Program-made: the position numbers and the translations under genes
Notes under the pieces: model-generated
The model's input: the letters and a program-made list of their open reading frames with translations, nothing else
The model's database searches: none
Told to the model about the DNA's origin: nothing
Shown here: piece by piece, positions 26,485 through 36,169 of the stretch
How the letters are laid out: every line of letters begins with the position of its first letter
Position numbering within the stretch: the first letter of the stretch is position 1
Assembly (NCBI GenBank): GCA_024402535.1
Contig: JAKSTN010000007.1
Coordinates: 18,159 to 82,158, forward strand
Reading direction: 5' to 3'
DNA: 64,000 nucleotides
Source of the DNA: Treponema sp.
GTDB taxonomy: Bacteria; Spirochaetota; Spirochaetia; Treponematales; Treponemataceae

Positions 26485-27708
26485 ATGGATAAATCTCATC
26501 TTTCAAAAATCCAGGCTGTTCTGGATGATTCAGTAGCAAAAGGAATTCAGGCAGGCGTTAACTGTCTGGTATGGAAAGACGGCCAGGAACAGGGATACTG
26601 GGAAAGCGGTTACCGTGATGTGGAAGGAAAAGTTCCTTTCAGCCGGGACACAATCGTCCGCTGCTATTCCATGAGTAAACCTGTTACCGGTGTTGCCGTG
26701 ATGAAACTTCTGGAAAGCGGAAAAATCGATCTTTATGATGAAGTTTCGGAATATCTTCCTGCATATAAAAATCTTACCTGTATGAAAAACGGAAAGGTGG
26801 AAAAGGCAAACCGTCCGTTAATCATTCAGGATCTTCTGAACATGACTTCGGGACTTTCTTATGGCGGCGATAATGATGAAGCACATCAGCATGTTTCCCG
26901 TCTGATTTACTGCGAAGGGGGCCTGAATGAAAGTGCTGCAGGCCCGAATAATATTACAACCCGTCAGGTGGCTGACCGTCTTGCAGAAGGTCCTTTAAGC
27001 TTTGAGCCTGGCACCGACTATGAATATGGTCTGAGTGCTGACGTTCTTGGGGCTGTTATAGAAGTTGTGACAGGAATGAAATTCAGCGAATATCTGAAAA
27101 AAGAAATTTTTGATCCATTGGAAATGAAAGATACAGGCTTCTGGGTTCCGGAAGAAAAACAGTCTCGCCTTTCAAAAGTATATAAATCAAGTCAGGGACA
27201 GGCTGTGGGGGCATGGGGCGGAAACAGCAAGGGCGGACAGATGGAACTGTTCGAAAACTGCAACCTGGGAATCCAGAATTACATGAAGAAAGCACCGGCT
27301 TTTGAAAGCGGTGGGGCAGGACTTGTTTCTACAGTGGATGATTACATGCGTTTTGTTCAGATGCTTTGTAATAAGGGAATCCTTGATGGAAAACGTATAT
27401 TAAAAGAAGGAACTGTAAAATATATGAGTCAGGCAAGGCTTCGTCCGAACCTGCAGCAGTGTTTTGACTGGAAAATGGAACACTGGTCCGGTTACAGTTA
27501 TGCAAACCTGAACCGTGTCTGCATTGAACCTGGTGCTGCCCGTGCCATTACCGTGAAAGGGGAATTCGGCTGGGACGGCTGGCTTGGCACTTACATGAGC
27601 GTAGATATCATTAATAATCTTGCTATCTGCTACATGACTCAGAAAGTAGATGCCGGCACAACCTGCGTTACCCGCAAGATGAAAAATATCGTTTATACCG
27701 CACTTTAG
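26485..27708 (+). CDS. Serine hydrolase of the beta-lactamase/EstB family
   Basis: 407 residues, no signal peptide. The SxxK motif is Ser62-Met-Ser-Lys65 in RCYSMSKPVTG, a Tyr motif occurs in DYEYGLSADVLGAVIE (Tyr about 181), and GWDGWLGTYMS near the C-terminus fits the third box. It resembles EstB-type esterases and class C beta-lactamase-like proteins rather than a true secreted lactamase. The substrate is probably an ester or acyl group on a small molecule or glycan (inference). AAGGA lies about 9 bases before the ATG. A promoter for the next gene overlaps its stop codon. Confidence 0.85.
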   Translation: MDKSHLSKIQAVLDDSVAKGIQAGVNCLVWKDGQEQGYWESGYRDVEGKVPFSRDTIVRCYSMSKPVTGVAVMKLLESGKIDLYDEVSEYLPAYKNLTCMKNGKVEKANRPLIIQDLLNMTSGLSYGGDNDEAHQHVSRLIYCEGGLNESAAGPNNITTRQVADRLAEGPLSFEPGTDYEYGLSADVLGAVIEVVTGMKFSEYLKKEIFDPLEMKDTGFWVPEEKQSRLSKVYKSSQGQAVGAWGGNSKGGQMELFENCNLGIQNYMKKAPAFESGGAGLVSTVDDYMRFVQMLCNKGILDGKRILKEGTVKYMSQARLRPNLQQCFDWKMEHWSGYSYANLNRVCIEPGAARAITVKGEFGWDGWLGTYMSVDIINNLAICYMTQKVDAGTTCVTRKMKNIVYTAL

Positions 27709-27736
27709 TGACAAAAAAAATAATTTTAATTATACT
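27708..27736 (+). promoter_or_regulatory. Promoter of the sodium symporter gene
   Basis: GTGACA (27708-27713), 17-bp spacer, TATACT (27731-27736); the -35 box overlaps the stop codon of the serine hydrolase. The leader is about 30 bases with TTGGAG before the ATG. Confidence 0.65.
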
Positions 27737-27772
27737 AAAGTTTATAAGTAAAATTAAATTTGGAGTAAAAAT

Positions 27773-29263
27773 ATGACAGCACAGTTTGTTGCCAAGATTA
27801 TTGCTTTCGTTCTTTATCTTGGTGTAATGATTTTTGTTGGATTAAGAAACGCCAGCAAAAACAACAGTTCAGCTGACTTCTTCTTGGGCGGACGCAAAGT
27901 TGGTCCTTGGGTAACAGCTCTTTCTGCAGAAGCTTCTGACTCTTCAGCATGGCTTCTTATGGGACTTCCTGGACTCTGTTACCTTGGTGGTATTCAGGAA
28001 TCAATCTGGACAGCAGTTGGTCTTATTGCTGGTACTTATTTAAGCTGGCTTTTTGTTGCAAAGCCACTGCGCAAATGTTCTATTGCATTCGGTGACTCAA
28101 TCACAATCCCAGAATTCCTTTCTAACCGTTTCAATGACAAAACACACCTGCTTTCAATCGTGTCTGTATTCTTCATCGTTCTGTTCTTTACTATTTATAC
28201 AGCTTCAGGTTTCGTAGCATGTGCTAAACTTTTCAACTCTGTATTCGGAATCAACTACCATGCAGGTCTTGCAATCGGTATTGTTGTAATCCTTTGTTAC
28301 ACAGTAACTGGTGGTTACACAGCTGTTTGTACAACTGACTTCATCCAGGGGTCCCTGATTTTCATTGCATTCGTAGTTTCAACAGTTATCGCAGTATTCG
28401 CAATCGGCGGATTCGGTGAAACAGCAAACATCTTCCAGAACTTCCAGGCAGTTGCAGGAACAGAACTCCAGGCTTTCAACGGCATGGGTATCGTTTCAGC
28501 CCTGGCATGGGGTCTTGGTTACTTCGGTATGCCACACATCATCGTTCGCTTCATGGGTATCCGTTCTAACACAGAAATCGGAAAAGCACGCCGTATCGGT
28601 ATCATCTGGATGGTAATCTCTTACATTGGTGCAATCCTTATCGGAACAATCGGTGTTGTTTACCTGAAGAAATACGGAATCACTCTGGATTCAGTAAGTG
28701 CTGAAACAGTATTCTCTGAAACAATGCAGAATATGTACCCAGCTTTCATCGCAGGTATCTTCCTTTGTGCTATTCTTGCTGCATCTATGTCTACAGCAGA
28801 CTCTCAGCTTCTGGCTGCTTCTTCTGCCGTTAGCCAGGATATCTTCAAGGGACTCATCAAGAAAGATGCAGAAGAAAAAGATGTTCTTACAGTAAGCCGC
28901 TTCACAGTATTCCTTATTTCTCTTATTGCTCTGCTGCTTTCTCTGAACCCTAAATCTTCAATCTTCAGCCTGGTATCATTCGCATGGTCAGGATTCGGTG
29001 GAACATTCGGTCCTCTGGTTCTCCTGGCTCTCTACTGGAAACGTACAACAGCTCCTGGAGCTATTGCAGGTCTTCTTTGTGGTGGTATCGTAGATGTAAT
29101 CTGGCACTATATTCCAGCTTCTGTAAGCCCAATCTTCGGTCTTTATGAAATCGTACCAGCTTTCGTAGCATGTCTGGTTGTAACAGTAATTGTTTCACTC
29201 TGCACAAAACAGAGCGAAGAAGTTGCTGCTAAGTTCGAAGAATACAAAAAAATGGCTGACTAA
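27773..29263 (+). CDS. putP: Sodium:solute symporter, PutP (proline) type
   Basis: 496 residues with about 13 transmembrane segments, the usual size for the SSS family. Family marks: FFLGGRKVGPWVTALSAEASDSSAWLLMGLPG in the first helices (about 36-67), GYTAVCTTDFIQG, and ILAASMSTADSQLLAASSAVSQD, closest in style to PutP. Imports proline or a related solute with Na+. Transcribed alone from its own promoter and ended by a strong terminator. Confidence 0.9.
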   Translation: MTAQFVAKIIAFVLYLGVMIFVGLRNASKNNSSADFFLGGRKVGPWVTALSAEASDSSAWLLMGLPGLCYLGGIQESIWTAVGLIAGTYLSWLFVAKPLRKCSIAFGDSITIPEFLSNRFNDKTHLLSIVSVFFIVLFFTIYTASGFVACAKLFNSVFGINYHAGLAIGIVVILCYTVTGGYTAVCTTDFIQGSLIFIAFVVSTVIAVFAIGGFGETANIFQNFQAVAGTELQAFNGMGIVSALAWGLGYFGMPHIIVRFMGIRSNTEIGKARRIGIIWMVISYIGAILIGTIGVVYLKKYGITLDSVSAETVFSETMQNMYPAFIAGIFLCAILAASMSTADSQLLAASSAVSQDIFKGLIKKDAEEKDVLTVSRFTVFLISLIALLLSLNPKSSIFSLVSFAWSGFGGTFGPLVLLALYWKRTTAPGAIAGLLCGGIVDVIWHYIPASVSPIFGLYEIVPAFVACLVVTVIVSLCTKQSEEVAAKFEEYKKMAD

Positions 29264-29312
29264 ATAAATGTGCAAAGCATAATTTATAAGTCACAATAAT
29301 TTGTGAATGAAA

Positions 29313-29357
29313 GAGTCCCGCTTTTGGAAAAATTTCTGAAAGCGGGATTTTTTTTGT
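29313..29357 (+). terminator. Terminator of the symporter gene
   Basis: TCCCGCTTT pairs with AAAGCGGGA across a 14-base loop, followed by eight T. Just after it lies a small perfect palindrome-like GTGCG-TT-GCGCAC. Confidence 0.8.
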
Positions 29358-29478
29358 GCGTTGCGCACGAAGGTTCTGAAAAATTACTCAAGACTCTGTA
29401 TTTCCTTGCTCTTAAAATTAACATAAAAAAAAGCACAGCAAATGTGCCGAAATATGTTTATTTTTTTAGGAGTATTTT

Positions 29479-31518
29479 ATGCGAAAAAGAAACAGAGTAA
29501 TGGGGCTTGCTGTTGGTTGTATTGCAGCATTTTTGTATCTTGGTTGTTCGCAGACACCAGGTACGGATCCAATAGATCAGCAAAATCAAGATCAACAGAA
29601 TACAGATACAACAGAAACACAGACTGCAAAGCCTGAAAAATCTACAGATCTTATTAAGTTTAATATGAGCAAAGCATCTGTACTTGCTACAACAGGTCTG
29701 GCAAATCATGCAAGAAGTGCAGGGCGCGCTGCTGGGGACAATCTGGATTCACTGGTAGCAATTACAGAAGACAATGAAGTTGTAAACGTAATGGAAACTT
29801 CAAAAGAACTTCAGGACTGGTGTGTGCCACCAAAGGTAGTAGAAGTTTATCAGTGTCCTTATGCAAGTGTAGAAGAATCTTGCAAAGGTGTTTATACAGT
29901 ATTTGAATATGCGGTAGATTACTGGAAATTTAAAGACGATACACCCGCTCCAGGTATGAGTATGCTCATGTATGTAAAACCAGATGGAACTGCAGTTGAT
30001 GTTTTGAATATCGATGGTGATGTTTCTCATTATGTTCAGACTTATATTAAAGCAAATGACGGAAACGATTATATTAAGTTTGATAAACAGGGAAATGCTT
30101 TTATTCTGGCTGATGATGGAAGCAACAGTGTTGTTTACAGATATAATCCTGTAAATGATGCAGTAACAAAATATGATTTAGGATTGAAGTCAGACAGCAG
30201 TTCAGTATGGATCGGAAACTTTGAAGTTTCTGGCGATGGAAAATGGGTTTTCCTGAAAGCTGATATAAAAAGCAATGAAAAAACTGTAAGCACTGTTTAT
30301 GCTATGGAAGTAAATTCACAGAAAGCTCCTGTAAAAATCTTTGAATCAAAACCTGATTTTGGATATGTAGTTTCAATGGCTTATAATGACAGCATTAATA
30401 CATTGTATTTCAGAGTTTTTGCAAATGCTGACGATGTAGAACTTGCAGATGAAACTTGCAGCATGTGGGGTTTGTATGAACTGGCAAGACGTTCAGACGA
30501 TTCATTTAATGTAGCTGATTTGAAAAAGCACAACAAGCTTCCAGACTGGCTTTTTTACAACCTGGCAAATAAATACATTATTGATGATTTTAAGGATGCT
30601 GAAGGAAATTCAAAGTATAAAGCAAAAACTAATCCTGATTATACAGGCTTTGTTGCTGCCCTTAAAAAACAGGTTTGCTATGATGGTGATCCAGAAGATT
30701 TAGTTATAGATTTGTCATTCTTTAAAACAGATGCCTGGGTAGAACATATTGGGGAAAATGATAGAGAGAGTGTTAAGGCTTCCGTTCCAAATGATATTAA
30801 AGATGCTGAAGCTATTGAATGGCTTTTAGAAAACAATATTTATTCAGGCACTAACTGGTTTACAGATTTTGTATATAACATCTGGAACTGGGAGTCAGCC
30901 TTTGGAACCGATGCCGATAAAGAAGCTGGCCGCTATCCATACTTTCTGGAAGCTTTAGTACATGGTAAAAATGGAAAAAAAGTAATCGATCCATACTGTT
31001 ACGGAAGTAAAGATTTTACTGGAGACTGTGCCGGAGCATTTGCATTCAATAACGATGGTGTGTGGACATATATGAATAAAGGCGAAGAGGTATGGAATGG
31101 TGATACTCATGCTATCTTGTATAAACTTGCAGACAGAAAAGGAAATTTTGAATTAAGTCAGCCTGAAGGTTTTGCTGGTAAAAGATTGTATATAGCAGAA
31201 CCAGAAGAACGTGAAGATTCTGATCCATGGTACAAGAAACCTTATACTGTAACACCAACAGCTGTTGCAGCTCTTTCAGAAAACAGAAAATCAATTTACT
31301 ACTATTCAAATGGTACTGTAAAAGACCTTTTGGAAAATGATTCGAATAAGAGCAGCATAAGCATGATTTATTCATTTACTCTTAATGATACTGAAATGGT
31401 TTATAACGCCGTAAAGACTAATGGCGGATACATGATGGTAAGAGTTGACCTGGCTACAGGCGCTGCTACAAAACTTCCTCTTGAAGTTCGTGTAGAAAAT
31501 ATGGTTTCAGTGAGATAA
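29479..31518 (+). CDS. Lipoprotein with propeller-like body, unknown function
   Basis: 679 residues. A lipoprotein signal peptide with lipobox YLGC (Cys23) is followed by a Gln/Asp/Thr-rich linker (about 25-55). The body has repeated strand segments such as DKQGNAFILADDGSNSVVYRYNP and GNFEVSGDGKWVFLKA, suggesting a beta-propeller-like fold, with an inserted helical stretch around 340-460. No enzymatic motif seen. Probably periplasm- or surface-facing. AGGAG lies 8 bases before the ATG. Transcribed separately from tex downstream. Confidence 0.7.
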   Translation: MRKRNRVMGLAVGCIAAFLYLGCSQTPGTDPIDQQNQDQQNTDTTETQTAKPEKSTDLIKFNMSKASVLATTGLANHARSAGRAAGDNLDSLVAITEDNEVVNVMETSKELQDWCVPPKVVEVYQCPYASVEESCKGVYTVFEYAVDYWKFKDDTPAPGMSMLMYVKPDGTAVDVLNIDGDVSHYVQTYIKANDGNDYIKFDKQGNAFILADDGSNSVVYRYNPVNDAVTKYDLGLKSDSSSVWIGNFEVSGDGKWVFLKADIKSNEKTVSTVYAMEVNSQKAPVKIFESKPDFGYVVSMAYNDSINTLYFRVFANADDVELADETCSMWGLYELARRSDDSFNVADLKKHNKLPDWLFYNLANKYIIDDFKDAEGNSKYKAKTNPDYTGFVAALKKQVCYDGDPEDLVIDLSFFKTDAWVEHIGENDRESVKASVPNDIKDAEAIEWLLENNIYSGTNWFTDFVYNIWNWESAFGTDADKEAGRYPYFLEALVHGKNGKKVIDPYCYGSKDFTGDCAGAFAFNNDGVWTYMNKGEEVWNGDTHAILYKLADRKGNFELSQPEGFAGKRLYIAEPEEREDSDPWYKKPYTVTPTAVAALSENRKSIYYYSNGTVKDLLENDSNKSSISMIYSFTLNDTEMVYNAVKTNGGYMMVRVDLATGAATKLPLEVRVENMVSVR

Positions 31519-31555
31519 AGAAATACAAAATTTCACATAACACCCTAAAATTCAG

Positions 31556-31618
31556 TATAATACTCCTTGCACTTGCGGATTTTCTCAGAAAGAGAAAATC
31601 CGCAGTTTAGGAGTACTT
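31556..31618 (+). promoter_or_regulatory. tex promoter and leader hairpin
   Basis: TATAAT at 31556-31561 is followed by a perfect 12-bp stem (GCGGATTTTCTC at 31575-31586 and GAGAAAATCCGC at 31592-31603, five-base loop). The Shine-Dalgarno GGAG follows outside the stem. There is no T run, so it is a leader structure rather than a terminator. Confidence 0.6.
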
Positions 31619-34051
31619 ATGGAATACACACCAGAGGCTATTGAAGCCTTAACAGTCAACGAAGTTGAAATTATGAAAAAAATCGCTGCAGAACTTGAGA
31701 TCCGCATGTCTCAGGTAAGTGCAGTTATCAGCCTGGTAAATGAAGGCTGTACAATTCCTTTTATTTCACGTTACCGAAAGGAACGCCATGACAATCTGAA
31801 TGAAGTTCAGGTTCGTGACTGTGACCACCTTTTTAAATCTTACAAAAATCTTGAAGAAACCCGTATCGATTATATAAAGAAGATCTACGCTCAGGGAAAA
31901 CTCACAGAAACTCTTGCTGCCGCTCTTTCAAGTGCAACAACTCTTACTGCTCTGGACGACCTTTATGCACCGTTCAAGAAAAAGAAGAAGACCCGCGGAA
32001 TGGCAGCCATTGAACGTGGTCTTGAACCACTGGCAGATTTCATGCTGGCAGACAATAATGATTCGGCCGTAGAAAAAGAAGCTGAAAAATATGTTAAGAC
32101 AGATTGCGAAGATGAAGCTCTGAATGTTCCAACTGTGGAAGATGCTCTTGCAGGCGCCAAAGACGTTATTGCAGAACGGGTAAGCCAGGAAACAAAGAAT
32201 CGTGAAGTTATCCATGAGCTTTACATGCGCACAGGTCTTATTAAGACTAAGGGAATTGTTCCGGAGGGAACAGACCCTGCCGTTGCGGAAAATACATCAA
32301 CTTACAAAATGTACTGGGACTTTGAAGAACCTCTGAATCAGGTTAAGCCTCACCGCATTCTTGCCATTAACCGTGCAGAACGGGAAGGTGCTCTGGACGT
32401 TACAATCGATGTTGATGTTGATACAGCCGTAAAAACTCTTCAGCGCAAAGCTGACATTCATAACAAATTTCATGAAGAAGCCATTGAAGACGGCGTTGTG
32501 CGCCTTCTTTCTCCGGCTGTTGTACGCGAAATCCGTTCTGACGAAACAGATGCTGCAGATGAACACGGCATCGAACTTTTCAGCGAAAACCTGAAGAACC
32601 TTCTTATGACTCAGCCGATTAAGGGAAGTCGCGTTCTTGGAATTGACCCTGGTATCCGTACAGGTACAAAATGTGCCGCCCTTGATGAAACAGGAAAGTA
32701 TCTTGGTTACTTCAAAATCTTCCAGGTACAGAATCCGGAAGATGCTTACAAACAGCTGAACGACGCCATCGATAAATATGACATTCAGGTTGTTGCAGTT
32801 GGTAACGGAACCGGAAGTCAGGAAGTTCAGGCTGTGGTTTCAAAAGTTATTACAGAAAACTATAAAGACAGTGACGTTATGTACACTGTTGTAGATGAAT
32901 CCGGGGCTTCGGTTTATTCGGCTTCTGAAGTTGCAACAAAAGAATTCCCTGAGCTGGACCTTACAATCCGTGGTGCTATTTCTATGGGACGCCGTCTGCA
33001 GGACCCTCTGGCAGAACTTGTAAAAATTGATCCTAAAGCAATCGGTGTCGGACTTTACCAGCACGACGTAAACCAGAAAAAACTTTCAGACACTCTGGAC
33101 GAAGTTGTAGGTTCTGTTGTAAACAACGTTGGTGTAAACCTGAACACAGCCTCTTACATGCTTCTTTCTTATGTTTCAGGAATCACAATGAGCACTGCAA
33201 AGAAGATTGTTGATTTCCGTGACAAGAACGGAAAAATCCTGAGCCGTGAAAGTCTTAAGGAAGTGCCGGGTCTTGGCCCAAAAGCATTCGAACAGTGTGC
33301 AGGATTCCTTAAGATTCCTGAAAGTTCAGATCCACTGGACAACACATGGGTTCACCCTGAAAACTACGAAGTTGCCCGCGAAATCCTTCCAAAAGTTCAG
33401 GCAAAAGAAAAAATCGGAAACGATATGCTTAAAGCTCTTTGCGAAAAATACAATCTGGGACTTCAGACTGTAACTGATATCGTAGATGAACTTCAGAAAC
33501 CAAACCGTGACCCTCGCGACGGAATGCCGGCTCCAATCATGCAGAAAGGCGTTCTGGAATTTGAAGACCTTAAAGAAGGTATGAAAGTTACAGGTAAAAT
33601 TAAAAACGTTGTAGACTTTGGTGCTTTCGTTGATATCGGTATTCACGATACAGCCCTGGTTCACGTTTCAGAGCTTTCGGATAACTTTATTGAAAATCCT
33701 ATGGATGTAATCAAAGTTGGGGATATTAAAGAATTCGTAATTATTGACCTGGATAAAGACCGCCATCGCATTGGACTTTCTCTGAAATCTGACGCTATGA
33801 GCCGTATCGGACAAGGTGGAACAGCTGGAAAACGCAGTTCTTCAAGTGGCGAACACCCTGCTTCAGGAACTGCCCGCCCTGCAGGTAGTAACTCTGGTGC
33901 ACGTAAAGTTGTTGTAGTGAAGAAAAAGGATGCAATTAACGGAGCAAACAGTTATAATAAAAGCAATAACTCAAAAATCTCCAATTCTGGAAGCAGACGT
34001 TTTGAAGCTGCCGACAGTGGAGAAAGTTACAATCCATTTGCAGGATTGTAA
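31619..34051 (+). CDS. tex: Tex family RNA-binding transcription accessory protein
   Basis: 810 residues. Tex order is visible: N-terminal helical region (ISRYRKERHDNLNEVQ, about 49-64), YqgF-like domain (RVLGIDPGIRTGTKCAALDETG, about 342-363 in parts), helix-hairpin-helix (LSRESLKEVPGLGPKAFEQC) and a C-terminal S1 domain (GKIKNVVDFGAFVDIGIHDTALVHVSELS, about 658-686 in parts). Cytoplasmic nucleic-acid binding factor affecting transcription. The last about 75 residues are a Ser/Gly/Asn-rich tail with a basic VVVKKKDAING patch, longer than usual. A leader hairpin precedes it. Confidence 0.95.
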   Translation: MEYTPEAIEALTVNEVEIMKKIAAELEIRMSQVSAVISLVNEGCTIPFISRYRKERHDNLNEVQVRDCDHLFKSYKNLEETRIDYIKKIYAQGKLTETLAAALSSATTLTALDDLYAPFKKKKKTRGMAAIERGLEPLADFMLADNNDSAVEKEAEKYVKTDCEDEALNVPTVEDALAGAKDVIAERVSQETKNREVIHELYMRTGLIKTKGIVPEGTDPAVAENTSTYKMYWDFEEPLNQVKPHRILAINRAEREGALDVTIDVDVDTAVKTLQRKADIHNKFHEEAIEDGVVRLLSPAVVREIRSDETDAADEHGIELFSENLKNLLMTQPIKGSRVLGIDPGIRTGTKCAALDETGKYLGYFKIFQVQNPEDAYKQLNDAIDKYDIQVVAVGNGTGSQEVQAVVSKVITENYKDSDVMYTVVDESGASVYSASEVATKEFPELDLTIRGAISMGRRLQDPLAELVKIDPKAIGVGLYQHDVNQKKLSDTLDEVVGSVVNNVGVNLNTASYMLLSYVSGITMSTAKKIVDFRDKNGKILSRESLKEVPGLGPKAFEQCAGFLKIPESSDPLDNTWVHPENYEVAREILPKVQAKEKIGNDMLKALCEKYNLGLQTVTDIVDELQKPNRDPRDGMPAPIMQKGVLEFEDLKEGMKVTGKIKNVVDFGAFVDIGIHDTALVHVSELSDNFIENPMDVIKVGDIKEFVIIDLDKDRHRIGLSLKSDAMSRIGQGGTAGKRSSSSGEHPASGTARPAGSNSGARKVVVVKKKDAINGANSYNKSNNSKISNSGSRRFEAADSGESYNPFAGL

Positions 34052-34066
34052 TTTCAGGAGGTAACT

Positions 34067-36154
34067 ATGAAGAAGAATCTTCTTTTGATAACTGGAGCAA
34101 TTACACTGGGAGCAATGCTTTCCGGGTGTTCTTTCGTTGTTCCAAAAAAATACAAAGTTGTAACAAAGGCAGATTATAATTTTACTCTCATGGAACGGGA
34201 TATTGATTTTAATAAAATCTTTTCTATGGACAGTATGTTTAAGTCTTTGCCGAATACTATGAGCTCATATAAATATAACCCGGGTGGACAAAGTGAAACC
34301 AGACAGTATGTGTTCACATTGCCTATTGGTGAGCCTGCTTTTGAAATGCCAATGTCCAATTATTCGGATGAAAAAGAATTTGATACATCAAATATTTCAT
34401 CTGTAATGAATTCTCTGGTTAAAATTTTTGGACCTGTTCCTCCTACTGGAACTGGAACAATCAGTGCCGTTCCTGATAATACAAGTGACAAATTTGACAG
34501 TATTTCTTATTCAAGAGGAATCATGAAAATTTATGTTGAATCAGCTTCAGCTGGTGCAACAGTAGATTTTAAGAAGAATGGTGAATCCCTTTTTAATGGG
34601 CCAAAATCTTTTTCTTCTTTGGATTCATCAAAAGAAATAGAGTTTACGATAGATGGAAATACTGTTAGAAAAAATATGACTGCATGTGCAGATGTAGATT
34701 TAACTGGTGTAACCCTCTATATGAATGATATTACGCTTGAGATTACAGGTTGTTCCGGATTTTTCTATGCAGAAGTAATGCCGGATTCTGTAGTAAAAAG
34801 CGCAAGTAACGTAACTGTAAAAAACGGCTATGATGTTGCCCTGGGTGAAGAAACTGTAAAAATGGACTTTGGTTCAAGTATTAAGAAATTCACAATCGGT
34901 GAAGGTTATTTTTATGCTTCTGCAGTTCAGCCGGAATCCTGGAATGGAGTAAATATTAACTTTGCATATTCAGCTACGGGAGATCTTGTAATGATTTCTG
35001 ATGAAACTGGAAAAGCTGACTTAGCCGGAAATTCAGTTGATAATAATCCTGCAGAGTTTAAGTTGACACCTGCGCTGAAGGTAACACTTGAAAATGCAAA
35101 TATTGATCTTGAAAAAAAATTACTTCTGGAATTTAAAACAGAAATAAAAATGCTTTCATCTGTAACAATTGATGCATCTCAGATTAATAAACCAGATTCC
35201 AATGAAGAAAAGACAGTTGATACAGGTGTAAGCTTTGGCGAAATAATGAAGTCTTTTGGAGAAGAATTCTGCAGAAACGTCAAAATGGACGAAATGCCTG
35301 TTTATATTTATGCAGAAAAACCAGAAGCAGATGAATTTTCAAATATTTCGATTGCAGGTGATATTTCTGTACAGGGCGCTTCGGAGAAAGTGGTAAAACT
35401 GTTAGATGGAGAAAGCATTGATATGTCTGCAGGCCGTCCAGATTTAGGTTTGGATGAAAGTGGAGCTGTTGTTACTACAGACCTTTCACAGGTAAAAAAT
35501 GCCTGCAGCGGTGACATTGCAGAAGTTGTTTCCTTCTCTTCAAATGACCCTTTGAAAATCAGCTACAAGCTTAATATTCAGGGCTTTGACGGTAGTGATG
35601 AAATGACACTGGAAAATGTTGCAATGGAAGGAAAGAAAACTTCAATTGCTACCTATGCTTATATTGTCATTCCTATGACATTTAAGGTAATCAGAGATAC
35701 TGATAATAATAGTGATAGTTTTAATTTCTTCGGAGGCAAAAGCAATGAAGACGGATCTAAGACTGACCTTCTTGGGCGTACAGAAGCTCCGGCAGAATCT
35801 TCTGAAGGAAGTTTTGCAGACGCCATAGAAAGTTTTACTCTTTATGTTACTTCGTCAAAAATCCCGTTCAAGTATCGCGATGAAGAAACAAAAAGCATTC
35901 AGCTTGTGATGGACTTTGATGGCGATGAATATGAAGATGGAACTGCTTTTAATTTGTCAAATGGAAGCTACACAATGACTCGAGAGGAGATTCAGACTGC
36001 AACTCATACATTTCCTTATGTTCCGTCAATTAAGCTTCGGTTCCCTGCAGGAAAAATGAGTATCCTTGATGACATGAATCTTGCGACACACATTGATTTT
36101 GAAATTAAAACCGATGGAACCTTTACTTTCGGCGGTTCCAGCGAGAATGAATAA
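34067..36154 (+). CDS. Lipoprotein, unknown function
   Basis: 695 residues with a lipoprotein signal peptide; lipobox LSGC with Cys21. The rest is strand-rich without cysteine clusters or catalytic motifs and contains several stretches rich in Asp, Ser and Glu. GGAGG is 6 bases before the ATG, 15 bases after the tex stop. The next gene, an outer-membrane-type protein, follows 15 bases later, so lipoprotein and barrel are likely partners at the outer membrane (inference). Confidence 0.7.
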   Translation: MKKNLLLITGAITLGAMLSGCSFVVPKKYKVVTKADYNFTLMERDIDFNKIFSMDSMFKSLPNTMSSYKYNPGGQSETRQYVFTLPIGEPAFEMPMSNYSDEKEFDTSNISSVMNSLVKIFGPVPPTGTGTISAVPDNTSDKFDSISYSRGIMKIYVESASAGATVDFKKNGESLFNGPKSFSSLDSSKEIEFTIDGNTVRKNMTACADVDLTGVTLYMNDITLEITGCSGFFYAEVMPDSVVKSASNVTVKNGYDVALGEETVKMDFGSSIKKFTIGEGYFYASAVQPESWNGVNINFAYSATGDLVMISDETGKADLAGNSVDNNPAEFKLTPALKVTLENANIDLEKKLLLEFKTEIKMLSSVTIDASQINKPDSNEEKTVDTGVSFGEIMKSFGEEFCRNVKMDEMPVYIYAEKPEADEFSNISIAGDISVQGASEKVVKLLDGESIDMSAGRPDLGLDESGAVVTTDLSQVKNACSGDIAEVVSFSSNDPLKISYKLNIQGFDGSDEMTLENVAMEGKKTSIATYAYIVIPMTFKVIRDTDNNSDSFNFFGGKSNEDGSKTDLLGRTEAPAESSEGSFADAIESFTLYVTSSKIPFKYRDEETKSIQLVMDFDGDEYEDGTAFNLSNGSYTMTREEIQTATHTFPYVPSIKLRFPAGKMSILDDMNLATHIDFEIKTDGTFTFGGSSENE

Positions 36155-36169
36155 CAGGAGGAAAGAGAT

